A stretch of 64,000 nt of DNA from Chryseobacterium sp. Leaf394 (GCF_001424105.1 NZ_LMQH01000011.1:1732256-1796255); one strand, 5' to 3'. Numbered from the stretch's first letter, positions 44,193 through 52,279 are shown. Numbers and translations are program-made. The notes: generated from the sequence alone by a model not told the origin.

Positions 44193-45311
44193 ATGCACAC
44201 ATTCACCATAGGAATTGAAGAGGAATATCAAATCATAGACGTAGAAAGCAGAGATCTTATTTCTCACGTATCCAAAATTATTGAGGGCGGCAAGGCAGTT
44301 TTAAGTGAAAATTTAAAACATGAAATGCACGAATCCATGATTGAAATGGAGACAGGAATCTGCCAGAATATACAGCAGGCAAGAGAAGAGCTCACGAACC
44401 TCCGTAAACACCTTATTGCAACAGCCCACGAGCAGGGACTCCGTGTCTCGGGAGGAGGAACACATCCTTTTTCAAACTGGGAGCATAACACCATTACCAA
44501 TGGCGAGCGTTACAATAAGATCGTTGACGATATGGGCGACGTGGCAAGAGGAAACCTCATCTTTGGTCTGCACGTACACATCGGAATTCCCAACCGTGAG
44601 GAGGGCGTAAGAATACAGAATGTAATGCGTTATTTTCTGCCCCACGTTTATGCTTTATCCACCAATTCACCTTTCTGGATTGGGAGAAATACCGGATTTA
44701 AATCTTACAGACAGGAAATTTTTGTAAAGTTTCCGAGAACGGGAATTCCAAGTTATTTTAATTCACTTTCTGAATTTGACAGCTACGTTGATCTTCTGGT
44801 AAAAACCGGAACGATTGACAATGCCAAAAAAATATGGTGGGATCTCCGTGTGCATCCTTTTTACCCGACTATTGAGTTCAGAATTTGCGATATGCCGATG
44901 AGAATAGACGAGACCGTCTGTCTTGCGGCAATTATGCAGTGTCTCGTGGCAAAAATCTATAAACTTCATCAGCAGAATTTAAGTTTCAGAAGCTACAGAA
45001 GATTACTTTTAAATGAAAACAAATGGCGTGCTTCCAAAGACGGAATTGATGCCCATCTAATTGACTTCGGAAAGGAAGAATCTGTTCCATACCGTGATCT
45101 TTTGAAAGAACTTCTGGAGTTTATTGACGATGTTGTGGATGAATTAGGTTGCCGAAAAGAAGTAGAATATGCATGGCAGATTATTGAAAACGGAACCGGT
45201 GCAGACCGCCAGCTGAAAGTACTTCAGGAAACCGGAGATTTGAAGAAAGTAGTTGATTACATGATATCTGAAACAGAATTTGGTATTACCCACAGCGAGG
45301 CTGCTTTATAA
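44193..45311 (+). CDS. Carboxylate-amine ligase, YbdK/GCS2 family
   Basis: A glutamine-synthetase-fold enzyme related to glutamate-cysteine ligase type 2. The 372-residue length is standard for YbdK. It opens with TIGIEEEYQIID (Glu-rich metal site) and has FGLHVHIGIPNREEGVRI (conserved HxHxG). STNSPFWIGRNTGFKSYR and WWDLRVHPFYPTIEFRICDMP, with the substrate-binding Arg and metal Glu, follow. E. coli YbdK has weak gamma-glutamylcysteine ligase activity; here the neighbours suggest a different amide-forming step. It starts 22 bp after the second ATP-grasp gene. Confidence 0.92.
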   Translation: MHTFTIGIEEEYQIIDVESRDLISHVSKIIEGGKAVLSENLKHEMHESMIEMETGICQNIQQAREELTNLRKHLIATAHEQGLRVSGGGTHPFSNWEHNTITNGERYNKIVDDMGDVARGNLIFGLHVHIGIPNREEGVRIQNVMRYFLPHVYALSTNSPFWIGRNTGFKSYRQEIFVKFPRTGIPSYFNSLSEFDSYVDLLVKTGTIDNAKKIWWDLRVHPFYPTIEFRICDMPMRIDETVCLAAIMQCLVAKIYKLHQQNLSFRSYRRLLLNENKWRASKDGIDAHLIDFGKEESVPYRDLLKELLEFIDDVVDELGCRKEVEYAWQIIENGTGADRQLKVLQETGDLKKVVDYMISETEFGITHSEAAL

Positions 45312-45319
45312 AAATTTTA

Positions 45320-45327
45320 TAACTTTG
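45320..45327 (+). promoter_or_regulatory. Internal -7 box before the amidotransferase gene
   Basis: TAACTTTG lies in the 32-bp gap after the GCS2 gene, 16 nt before the ATG at 45344. A -33 element is not evident, so an internal promoter is only possible. Confidence 0.35.
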
Positions 45328-45343
45328 TTCAAATTATGAAGTT

Positions 45344-46171
45344 ATGAAAGAGATAAGAATTGCGCTGCTGGATATGAATAACAACAAGAAAAATCAGGGT
45401 TTTAAGAACATCCGTGAGATTTCTGAAAGTTTTAAAGCAAATTCTGAAGAACAAATAAGCATTACCACTTTTGATATAAGACATCTGAACGAGATGCCTA
45501 AACTGGAAGATTTCGATATTTTCATTTCCTCCGGAGGTCCCGGTAATCCGCACAGAGAAGGTCATGAATGGGAAGAAAAATTCGCCAATCTTTTAGATGG
45601 GGTTTTTAATCACAATCAAAATTCAGCAGATAAAAAATATATGTTTTTAATCTGTCATTCGTTTCAGATTGCGAGCATTCATTGGGAACTTGGGAATATT
45701 TGTGAGAGAAAATCATACTCGTTTGGTGTAATGCCAGTTCACAAATCTGAGGAAGGAGAGCATGATTTTTTACTTAAAAATCTACCGGATCCTTTCTATG
45801 CAGTGGATTCCAGAGCATACCAATTTATAGAACCTAATCAGCAAAGATTTGATGAGTTGGGAATGAAAATCATGGCGCTGGAAAAGTTCCGTCCGCACAT
45901 CAATCTGGAAAGAGCTGTAATGGCAATTCGCTTTTCAGAGGAGATTTTCGGGACACAGTTTCATCCTGAAGCCAATCCTGAAGGAATGCTTGAAAATCTG
46001 AAAGATGAAGAGAACAAACTGGCGATGATTGAAAATTACGGCATCGAAAAATATCTTGAAACGCTGGACAGAATGGACGATGAGGATAAAATAAAACTGA
46101 CTCAGGCACAGATTCTGCCAAGGTTTCTGGAAGATGCAAAACAAAAAATTCTACAGCCGGAAACTGTTTAG
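45344..46171 (+). CDS. Class I glutamine amidotransferase-like protein
   Basis: A 275-residue stand-alone GAT1 domain of the GMP-synthase-like group. The catalytic triad appears complete: Cys104 in FLICHSFQ, and His207 and Glu209 in GTQFHPEANPEG. The oxyanion region is SSGGPGNPHREGHEW. The nucleophile elbow has Ser where most members have Gly (C-x-G), which may change glutamine use. It could deliver ammonia to a ligase in this operon or hydrolyse gamma-glutamyl bonds as in PuuD-like enzymes. The remaining 60 residues are helical and charged. A terminator hairpin follows. Confidence 0.88.
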   Translation: MKEIRIALLDMNNNKKNQGFKNIREISESFKANSEEQISITTFDIRHLNEMPKLEDFDIFISSGGPGNPHREGHEWEEKFANLLDGVFNHNQNSADKKYMFLICHSFQIASIHWELGNICERKSYSFGVMPVHKSEEGEHDFLLKNLPDPFYAVDSRAYQFIEPNQQRFDELGMKIMALEKFRPHINLERAVMAIRFSEEIFGTQFHPEANPEGMLENLKDEENKLAMIENYGIEKYLETLDRMDDEDKIKLTQAQILPRFLEDAKQKILQPETV

Positions 46172-46183
46172 AAATACAGCATG

Positions 46184-46210
46184 AATCGGGCAAAACGCCC
46201 GATTTTTTAA
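46184..46210 (+). terminator. Terminator or attenuator after the amidotransferase gene
   Basis: A perfect 8-bp GC-rich stem (46184-46191 with 46197-46204), a 5-nt loop and a T-tract. The next plus-strand gene begins only 19 nt later, so read-through is probably needed for its expression unless another start exists. Confidence 0.85.
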
Positions 46211-46228
46211 TTTTAAAAAAAATCAGGG

Positions 46229-47413
46229 ATGATTCCAAAATACAGACAAAAATTTAATTCAGAATTCTCTGAGGAGAAGTATTTAAAAATAAATTCCATC
46301 TTAGCAGAAAAAAGCGGAATTAAAACAGGATTTAAACTTTCTGAAAGTCCGATTTTTCTGACTGCAGATTTCAAAACAAAACTTACAGACGCCAGCGAAA
46401 GTATTTTAGACCAAATTATCGCCATGTCTCCGGAAGCTCTACAGAAAGCCATTCCTGAAAACTGTAAAGTTCCGAATGATACTTTAAAACCTCATTTTTT
46501 CACCATCGATTTCGGAATCTGTAAAAATTCAGATGGTGAAGTTGAACCTCAGCTGATTGAGCTTCAGGCATTTCCATCTCTGTATGCTTTTCAAAAGGTG
46601 TATGAGGAAGCATTCTGTGAAGTCTACCCTTTTCTCAATGATCTGAAAAGTAAGATGAGCGATGAAGAATTTTTGTCGCAGATGAAAAACCTGATTGTAG
46701 GAAACGAAAATCCTGAAAATGTAATTTTACTCGAAATTTATCCCGAAAGACAGAAAACAGAAGTTGATTTTAGGCTGACAGAAAATTTTCTGGGAATAAA
46801 AACAGTTTGTCTAACCAAAATTAAAAAAGAAGGCAAAAAACTTTTTTATGATAACGACGGTCAGTTGACAGAAATCAAAAGAATTTACAACCGCGTCATT
46901 TTTGACGAACTCGACAGAATTCCGGATCTGAAAACTGAATTTGATTTCAGAGAAGAGGTTGATGTAACCTGGGTGACGCATCCCAACTGGTTTTTTAAGA
47001 TTTCAAAATATCTTTTGCCTTTATTAAAGCATAAATTTGTTCCGAAGAGTTATTTTTTAAATGAATTTCCTGAGGATGAAAATCTGAATGATTTTGTTTT
47101 GAAACCACTTTTCTCCTTTGCAGGAAGCGGTGTCAATCTTTATCCAACAACGGAAATTACAGATAAAATCGAAGATAAGGAAAACTATATTTTACAGAGA
47201 AAAGTAGAATACGCTCCGGTTTTTGAAGATATCAACGGAGATTTTTCACGTGCTGAAATCCGGCTTTTGTATGTTTGGCAGGAAGATGATGAGCGTCCGG
47301 TTTTGGTTCAGTACCTTGTAAGAATGACCAAAGCAGAAATGGTGAATGTAGATTTCAATAAAAAAGACGCCATCTGGATTGGCAGTTCACATGCGTTTTT
47401 TGGCGAGGAATAA
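46229..47413 (+). CDS. Unassigned protein, probably ATP-grasp-like
   Basis: A 394-residue cytoplasmic protein. I do not recognise the family with certainty. The C-terminal third looks like an ATP-grasp fold: DFVLKPLFSFAGSGVNLYPTTE resembles the Lys-containing strand and Gly-rich loop. It is followed by ENYILQRKVEYAPVF (hinge/adenine region) and SRAEIRLLYVWQEDDERPVLVQYLVRM as the late acidic strand. The pattern QLIELQAFPSLYAFQ occurs earlier (about 110). It lies at the end of the ligase series and is convergent with cphA, sharing a terminator. A third C-N ligase of the pathway is the best guess. Confidence 0.7.
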   Translation: MIPKYRQKFNSEFSEEKYLKINSILAEKSGIKTGFKLSESPIFLTADFKTKLTDASESILDQIIAMSPEALQKAIPENCKVPNDTLKPHFFTIDFGICKNSDGEVEPQLIELQAFPSLYAFQKVYEEAFCEVYPFLNDLKSKMSDEEFLSQMKNLIVGNENPENVILLEIYPERQKTEVDFRLTENFLGIKTVCLTKIKKEGKKLFYDNDGQLTEIKRIYNRVIFDELDRIPDLKTEFDFREEVDVTWVTHPNWFFKISKYLLPLLKHKFVPKSYFLNEFPEDENLNDFVLKPLFSFAGSGVNLYPTTEITDKIEDKENYILQRKVEYAPVFEDINGDFSRAEIRLLYVWQEDDERPVLVQYLVRMTKAEMVNVDFNKKDAIWIGSSHAFFGEE

Positions 47414-47415
47414 AT

Positions 47416-47450
47416 AAAAATCGGGTGAACCACTGGCTCACCCGATTTTT
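47416..47450. terminator. Bidirectional terminator between the ligase series and cphA
   Basis: A perfect 13-bp stem (47416-47428 with 47438-47450), A-rich on one side and T-rich on the other. It serves both convergent transcripts. Confidence 0.93.
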
Positions 47451-47469
47451 TTATAAACTTTAATCTAAA

Positions 47470-50100
47470 TTAAAGTCCTTTATTTTCTTCAAGCAATTCT
47501 CTCGCCTGATATTCCTGTACAAGATCAATTGCATTAGAAATAACGTCGCTCAAAGCTGTGATGAATGTGCCGTCTTCAGCCATTCCCATCGCATGTTTCA
47601 AAGCCTCAATTTCTTTTGGAATCGTTTCATAACTCACATCTCTGCCCGATTCCTGCATTCCTTCAATGATTAAATTGTTGATTTCCTCTTCAGTTCGGCC
47701 ACGCAGATGTTTTTCGTTGCGGATGATGATGTGGTCAAACATTCTGCCGGCAATTTTTCCGCAAAGCTTGATATCTGCATCTCTCCTGTCGCCAACTCCT
47801 GAAATAATTCCTATTTTCTTGGTAGCTTCGACATTTTTAAGGTAATCTTCAATCGCCTCGTAACCCGCCGGGTTGTGTGCAAAATCGATTAAGACCTTAA
47901 AGTTTTTAAAATTAAATACATTCAGTCTTCCCGGAGTAAGCTGAGCACTTGGAATAAAAGTTCTGAGGGAATTGGAAATATCTTCAATCGCAAATCCGTA
48001 GAGATAGCACGCCAAACTCGCAGCAAGTACGTTTTCAATCATAAATTTAGCTTTACCTTCCATCGTAATCGGGAAATCTTTAGCTTTACCAATCCTGATT
48101 TTCCAGTCGCCTTTTTTGATGGTAACGAAGCCTTCTTCATAAACGCAGGTCGTTTTTCCTTCCTTCGCATATTTTTTAATGAACGGATTGTTTTCGTCCA
48201 TACTGAAAAGTGCAATATTGCTGTCGAGATCGTTGATGATTCTCATAGAATATTCGTCGTCGGCATTCATGACGCTCCAACCGTTCTTCTTTACACTGTC
48301 GAGAATCACGCGTTTTACTTTCGTAAGATCTTTAAGATTATGAATATCGTTGATGCCTAAATGATCTTCCTTAATGTTGGTTAAAACCCCAATATCACAG
48401 TTGGAAAAACCTAAACCTGATCTTAAAATTCCGCCTCTGGCAGTTTCAAGAACAGCAAATTCTACCGTTGGATCTTTTAAGATAAATTCTGCGGAAATCG
48501 GACCTGTAGTATCGCCTTTCGTCAGCATCGTATTTTGAATGTAAATACCGTCCGATGTGGTAAATCCTACTCTGTAACCGTTATTTTTTACAATATGAGA
48601 AATCAATCTGGTGGTTGTAGTTTTCCCGTTGGTTCCTGTTACGGCAATAATTGGAATGGTAAATGGTTTTCCTGGAGGATAAAGCATATCAACCACTGGC
48701 GCAGCAACGTTTCTCGGCAAACCTTCGCTCGGTGCAAGGTGCATTCTGAAGCCCGGAGCAGCGTTTACTTCAATGATAGCAGCACCACTTTCCTTCAAAG
48801 GTTGGGTAAGGTTTTCAGCCATAATATCAATTCCGCAAACATCAAGACCTATGATTTTCGAAATTCTTTCAGCCATGGTTATATTTTCCGGATGCACCAT
48901 ATCGGTAACATCAATAGAGGTTCCGCCGGTTGAAAGATTGGCAGTTGATTTAAGGTAAACCACTTCACCTTTTTGAGGAACTGTATCTAAAGTATAATTG
49001 AGTTTATCTAAAAGCTCGGTCGTATCTTTGTCCACTGTGATTTCAGTCAGTACATTTTCGTGACCGTAGCCTCTTCTCGGATCCTCATTTTCCTTATCAA
49101 TCAGTTGCTGAAGATTTAATTCTCCGTCACCAATCACGTGAGCGGGAACTCTTCTTGCCGCAGCAATCATTTTGTTGTTGATTACCAAAACTCTGAAATC
49201 ATATCCGGTAATATATTTTTCAACAATTACTTTTTTTGAATAGGTCTGGGCGTGTTCCAAACCGATTTTGGCAGCTTCCCAATCATTGACATTAATTGAA
49301 GAGCCTTTACCGTGATTTCCATCCAAAGGTTTGATTACGATAGGATAACCGATTTTTCTTACCACCTCATCCAATCCTTCTTCATCAACGATCAGTTCGC
49401 CGATCGGCACCGGAATTGCGGCGTCGTGAAGCATTCTCTTGGTCAGATCTTTATTACAGGCAATGTCTACACCAATACAGCTTGTATTTCCGGTAATCGT
49501 TGCCTGAAACCGCTGCTGATTTACACCATATCCTAACTGAACCAAAGAATTTGTACCCAATCTGATCCATGGAATTTTTCTTGAAACCGCTTCTTCTACA
49601 ATACTTCCTGTGGAAGGACCTAGACGTACCTTTTCACGGATTTCCTTCAGTTTCTGAATGCATCCTGCAATATCATACTCTCTTCCTTCAACGAGTGCTT
49701 CCACGATTTTTACAGACTCTTCTGCTGCAAAAATTCCTGCGTTCTCTTCGAGATAATTAAAAACTACATTGTAAACTCCGGGCGTTCTGGTTTCTCTGGT
49801 TCTTCCAAAACCAACATCCATACCTGCTAAAGTCTGAATTTCGAGTGCGATATGTTCGATAACATGACCCAACCAGGTTCCTTCCTGTACTCTGTGAAAA
49901 AAACCGCCTTCTACGCCTTCAGAACACCGGTGAGATAAAAGTGAAGGCAGCAATTTCTCGATACGCTCTCTGAATCCATCAATCTTATTGGTAGGATAAT
50001 TTTCCATTTCCTGAAGATCCAATCTCATCTGGATAAGCTTTTTTCTTCTTATGCTCCAAATGTTTGGACCTCTTAGCGCCTGTATTTTTTCAATGTTCAT
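47470..50100 (-). CDS. cphA: Cyanophycin synthetase (CphA1 type)
   Basis: Non-ribosomal polymerase making a poly-Asp backbone with Arg side chains. The 876-residue length and domain order are those of CphA1. The N-domain (1 to about 160) includes TWLGHVIEHIALEIQ, where an HxxEH pattern has been linked to a primer-producing peptidase site. The ATP-grasp domain (about 210-475) has VIKPLDGNHGKGSS and the family motif EVNAAPGFRMH. The Mur-ligase-like domain carries P-loop GTNGKTTTT (about 488-497) and LVTNIKEDHLG-like DHLG. Both ATP sites are present, so it is not CphA2. It has its own promoter and is divergent from cphB. Confidence 0.95.
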   Translation of the reverse strand: MNIEKIQALRGPNIWSIRRKKLIQMRLDLQEMENYPTNKIDGFRERIEKLLPSLLSHRCSEGVEGGFFHRVQEGTWLGHVIEHIALEIQTLAGMDVGFGRTRETRTPGVYNVVFNYLEENAGIFAAEESVKIVEALVEGREYDIAGCIQKLKEIREKVRLGPSTGSIVEEAVSRKIPWIRLGTNSLVQLGYGVNQQRFQATITGNTSCIGVDIACNKDLTKRMLHDAAIPVPIGELIVDEEGLDEVVRKIGYPIVIKPLDGNHGKGSSINVNDWEAAKIGLEHAQTYSKKVIVEKYITGYDFRVLVINNKMIAAARRVPAHVIGDGELNLQQLIDKENEDPRRGYGHENVLTEITVDKDTTELLDKLNYTLDTVPQKGEVVYLKSTANLSTGGTSIDVTDMVHPENITMAERISKIIGLDVCGIDIMAENLTQPLKESGAAIIEVNAAPGFRMHLAPSEGLPRNVAAPVVDMLYPPGKPFTIPIIAVTGTNGKTTTTRLISHIVKNNGYRVGFTTSDGIYIQNTMLTKGDTTGPISAEFILKDPTVEFAVLETARGGILRSGLGFSNCDIGVLTNIKEDHLGINDIHNLKDLTKVKRVILDSVKKNGWSVMNADDEYSMRIINDLDSNIALFSMDENNPFIKKYAKEGKTTCVYEEGFVTIKKGDWKIRIGKAKDFPITMEGKAKFMIENVLAASLACYLYGFAIEDISNSLRTFIPSAQLTPGRLNVFNFKNFKVLIDFAHNPAGYEAIEDYLKNVEATKKIGIISGVGDRRDADIKLCGKIAGRMFDHIIIRNEKHLRGRTEEEINNLIIEGMQESGRDVSYETIPKEIEALKHAMGMAEDGTFITALSDVISNAIDLVQEYQARELLEENKGL

Positions 50101-50141
50101 ATAATGATGTAGAATTAATTGTCAATTTTTCGTTTTACACT

Positions 50142-50174
50142 CAAAGATAATGCAAAACATTAAAAGAATGCAAA
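50142..50174 (-). promoter_or_regulatory. Promoter of cphA
   Basis: Minus strand TTTG (50171-50174), a 21-nt spacer, TATCTTTG (50142-50149). The leader before the cphA ATG at 50100 is about 35 nt. Confidence 0.7.
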
Positions 50175-50281
50175 ATCAAATTAAATATTTCTTAATGTCT
50201 TTTTAAAATCGGTGAGCAATCTCCAATGGAAATCAATTCGTTAAATGTAGGTTTACATTTTATTAACCCACCAAATTTTTT

Positions 50282-50289
50282 TAATTTTG
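50282..50289 (+). promoter_or_regulatory. -7 box of cphB
   Basis: TAATTTTG ends 6 nt before the ATG at 50296, predicting a leaderless or near-leaderless mRNA. A TTG at 50287 in frame with the gene overlaps this box and is not a credible start. Confidence 0.55.
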
Positions 50290-50295
50290 CAAACT

Positions 50296-51180
50296 ATGAA
50301 ACCTGTGGGAAAACTAATTATTATCGGAGGAGCTGTAAATAAAGGCAGTTTCGCAGAAACGGAGTACGACCAGAATGTTGAAAAAAACCTTAATTTTTTT
50401 GAAAGAGGAATTTTAAGAAAAATCATTACAGAATCCAAACACAAGGAAAATTCTGTGATCGAAGTCATTACGACCGCTTCACAGATTCCAAAAATCGTAG
50501 GTGCAGAGTACAAAAAAGCGTTCGAATATCTCGGTGCAAAAAATGTAAATATTTTAGACATTCACAACCGTGAAGAAGCAAACTCGGATGCATTGGTAGC
50601 CAGAGCAAACGCTGCCGACGTGGTAATGTTTACAGGTGGAGATCAGCTTAGACTGACTTCAATTCTTGGCGGAACAAGATTTCATGATACTATTTTACTG
50701 AAATATCAGGAGCAGGATTTTATCTATTCCGGAACTTCGGCAGGTGCTGCGGCGGCTTCTGAAAACATGATTTATCAGGGAAGCAGTTCTGAAGCTTTGC
50801 TGAAAGGTGAAATTAAAACAACCCAAGGCTTAGGCTTAATCGACAATGTGATTGTTGACACCCATTTTGTTCAGAGAGGCAGAATCGGACGGCTTTTTCA
50901 GGCCGTAGTCAACAATCCGAGAACTTTGGGGATCGGTTTGGGTGAAGACACTGGACTTTTTATTCACAACGACGTGATGACAGCTGTGGGATCCGGACTT
51001 GTAATTTTAGTAGACGGCCGATTTATAAAAGATACCAATTTAACTAATATCAACCTAGGAGAACCTATTTCAATCGAAAATCTGACGGTTCATGTGATGT
51101 CGATGAATGACCACTATAATCTTACGACAAAGGAAATGACGATTGAGAATTCTCAGTTTAATCCTATTCCGCAAACGTAA
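50296..51180 (+). CDS. cphB: Cyanophycinase
   Basis: Serine exopeptidase (family S51) that degrades cyanophycin to beta-Asp-Arg dipeptides. The 294-residue protein has the nucleophile motif GTSAGAAAAS (Ser in SGTSAG), the upstream FTGGDQLRL segment and the conserved VDTHFVQRGRIGRL block that shapes the substrate pocket. There is no signal peptide, so it is intracellular like the cyanobacterial enzyme. Start placed at the ATG at 50296 because of the promoter position. It lies between cphA (divergent) and the isoaspartyl peptidase gene. Confidence 0.94.
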   Translation: MKPVGKLIIIGGAVNKGSFAETEYDQNVEKNLNFFERGILRKIITESKHKENSVIEVITTASQIPKIVGAEYKKAFEYLGAKNVNILDIHNREEANSDALVARANAADVVMFTGGDQLRLTSILGGTRFHDTILLKYQEQDFIYSGTSAGAAAASENMIYQGSSSEALLKGEIKTTQGLGLIDNVIVDTHFVQRGRIGRLFQAVVNNPRTLGIGLGEDTGLFIHNDVMTAVGSGLVILVDGRFIKDTNLTNINLGEPISIENLTVHVMSMNDHYNLTTKEMTIENSQFNPIPQT

Positions 51181-51277
51181 TTTATGAGCAATAGGTAATG
51201 AGCAATGGGTAGTCAGCAATAATCTGTGATTATTAATATACTTATTAACTCTGCTATTTATTCGGCGAATCGCTCGC

Positions 51278-51391
51278 AGCCCGGCCTGAGTGGAGCTCTT
51301 TTTGTTATTGCGTTTCTGTAAAAGTTCAATTCAGAAACCCAACCGAACGCAATAACAAAAAAGCGGGAACGGAGGACGGAAACAGCTGCCC
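51278..51391. repeat. Large imperfect hairpin, REP-like intergenic element
   Basis: A perfect 16-bp inverted repeat (51299-51314 with 51346-51361) with a second inner stem (tttctg at 51313-51318 with cagaaa at 51332-51337). It is flanked by GC-richer arms agcccggcctgagtgg (51278-51293) and gcgggaacggaggacgg (51363-51379). The arms stand out from the AT-rich surroundings. The arrangement looks like a dispersed palindromic repeat of Bacteroidota genomes, but no second copy lies in this window to confirm it. Confidence 0.65.
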
Positions 51392-51436
51392 AAATAAAAA
51401 ATCTCAGACTAAAATCCAAAAAATTTATATATTGTT

Positions 51437-52279
51437 ATGAAAATCATCATTCACGGAGGTTTTTTCTCTGAAAGCGACCAAAGTAACGAAGTAAAAGCTG
51501 CAAAACAGAATTCCTTAAAAAGCATTGCTGAAAAGGCTTATCAATATTTACTTAAAAATTCGGCGGTGGACACTGTGGCTTACGCAGTTTCTCTTCTCGA
51601 AGATGACGAACTTTTTAACGCCGGAATTGGCTCTCAAATTCAGAGTGACGGAATCATCAGAATGAGTGCTGCCCTGATGGATGGCGAAACGCAGAAAATG
51701 AGCGGTGTCATCAATATTCAGGATGTAAAAAACCCGATTTTCGTTGCGAAAGAACTGATGAAAGAAGACGACAGAGTTTTAGGCGGAAGTGGTGCGAAAA
51801 ACTATGCGAATGAACATGGATTTGATGATTTTTCCACTGAAATTCCACAAAGAAGAAAGGAATACGAAGCTAAACTTGCAAACGGCGGAAAAGGAACTGT
51901 AGGCTGCGTTGCCATAGACAAAAATGGAAAACTGGCTGTGGCCACTTCAACCGGAGGAAAAGGCTTTGAAATCCCTGGAAGAATTTCAGATTCTGCCACT
52001 GTTGCCGGAAATTATGCCAATGAATTTTGCGCTGTCAGCTGTACCGGAGTGGGCGAAGATATTGTAAGCAATGCCACTTCCGCGAAGATTGTGACAAGAG
52101 TTACAGACGGGATGACATTGCAGGAAGCGTTCAATAAAACCTTTACTGAACTGAAAACAATTGACGGTTTCGCCGGAGCCATTGCAATTGATAGAGACGG
52201 AAATATTTTTCATCAGGATTCTTATCCTAAAATGGTTTTTGCGAGTTTTGATGGAGAAAGTTTTGAGGTTTTTGAATAG
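51437..52279 (+). CDS. iaaA: Isoaspartyl peptidase / L-asparaginase (plant type)
   Basis: N-terminal-nucleophile hydrolase that splits isoaspartyl dipeptides such as beta-Asp-Arg. The 280-residue precursor cleaves itself before Thr154 in GKGTVGCVAID, giving alpha and beta chains. Substrate-binding motifs TGGKGFEIPGRISDS and GEDIVSNATSAKIV are present. The N-terminal IIHGGF is typical. It lacks a signal peptide. It follows cphB by 256 bp with a repeat element between, probably as its own unit. With CphA and CphB it completes a route from polymer to free Asp and Arg. Confidence 0.94.
   Translation: MKIIIHGGFFSESDQSNEVKAAKQNSLKSIAEKAYQYLLKNSAVDTVAYAVSLLEDDELFNAGIGSQIQSDGIIRMSAALMDGETQKMSGVINIQDVKNPIFVAKELMKEDDRVLGGSGAKNYANEHGFDDFSTEIPQRRKEYEAKLANGGKGTVGCVAIDKNGKLAVATSTGGKGFEIPGRISDSATVAGNYANEFCAVSCTGVGEDIVSNATSAKIVTRVTDGMTLQEAFNKTFTELKTIDGFAGAIAIDRDGNIFHQDSYPKMVFASFDGESFEVFE

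Noticed and set aside
48535-48933. 132-residue frame opposite cphA
   Set aside because: It covers the Mur-ligase and ATP-grasp motifs of cphA in antisense and has no independent support.
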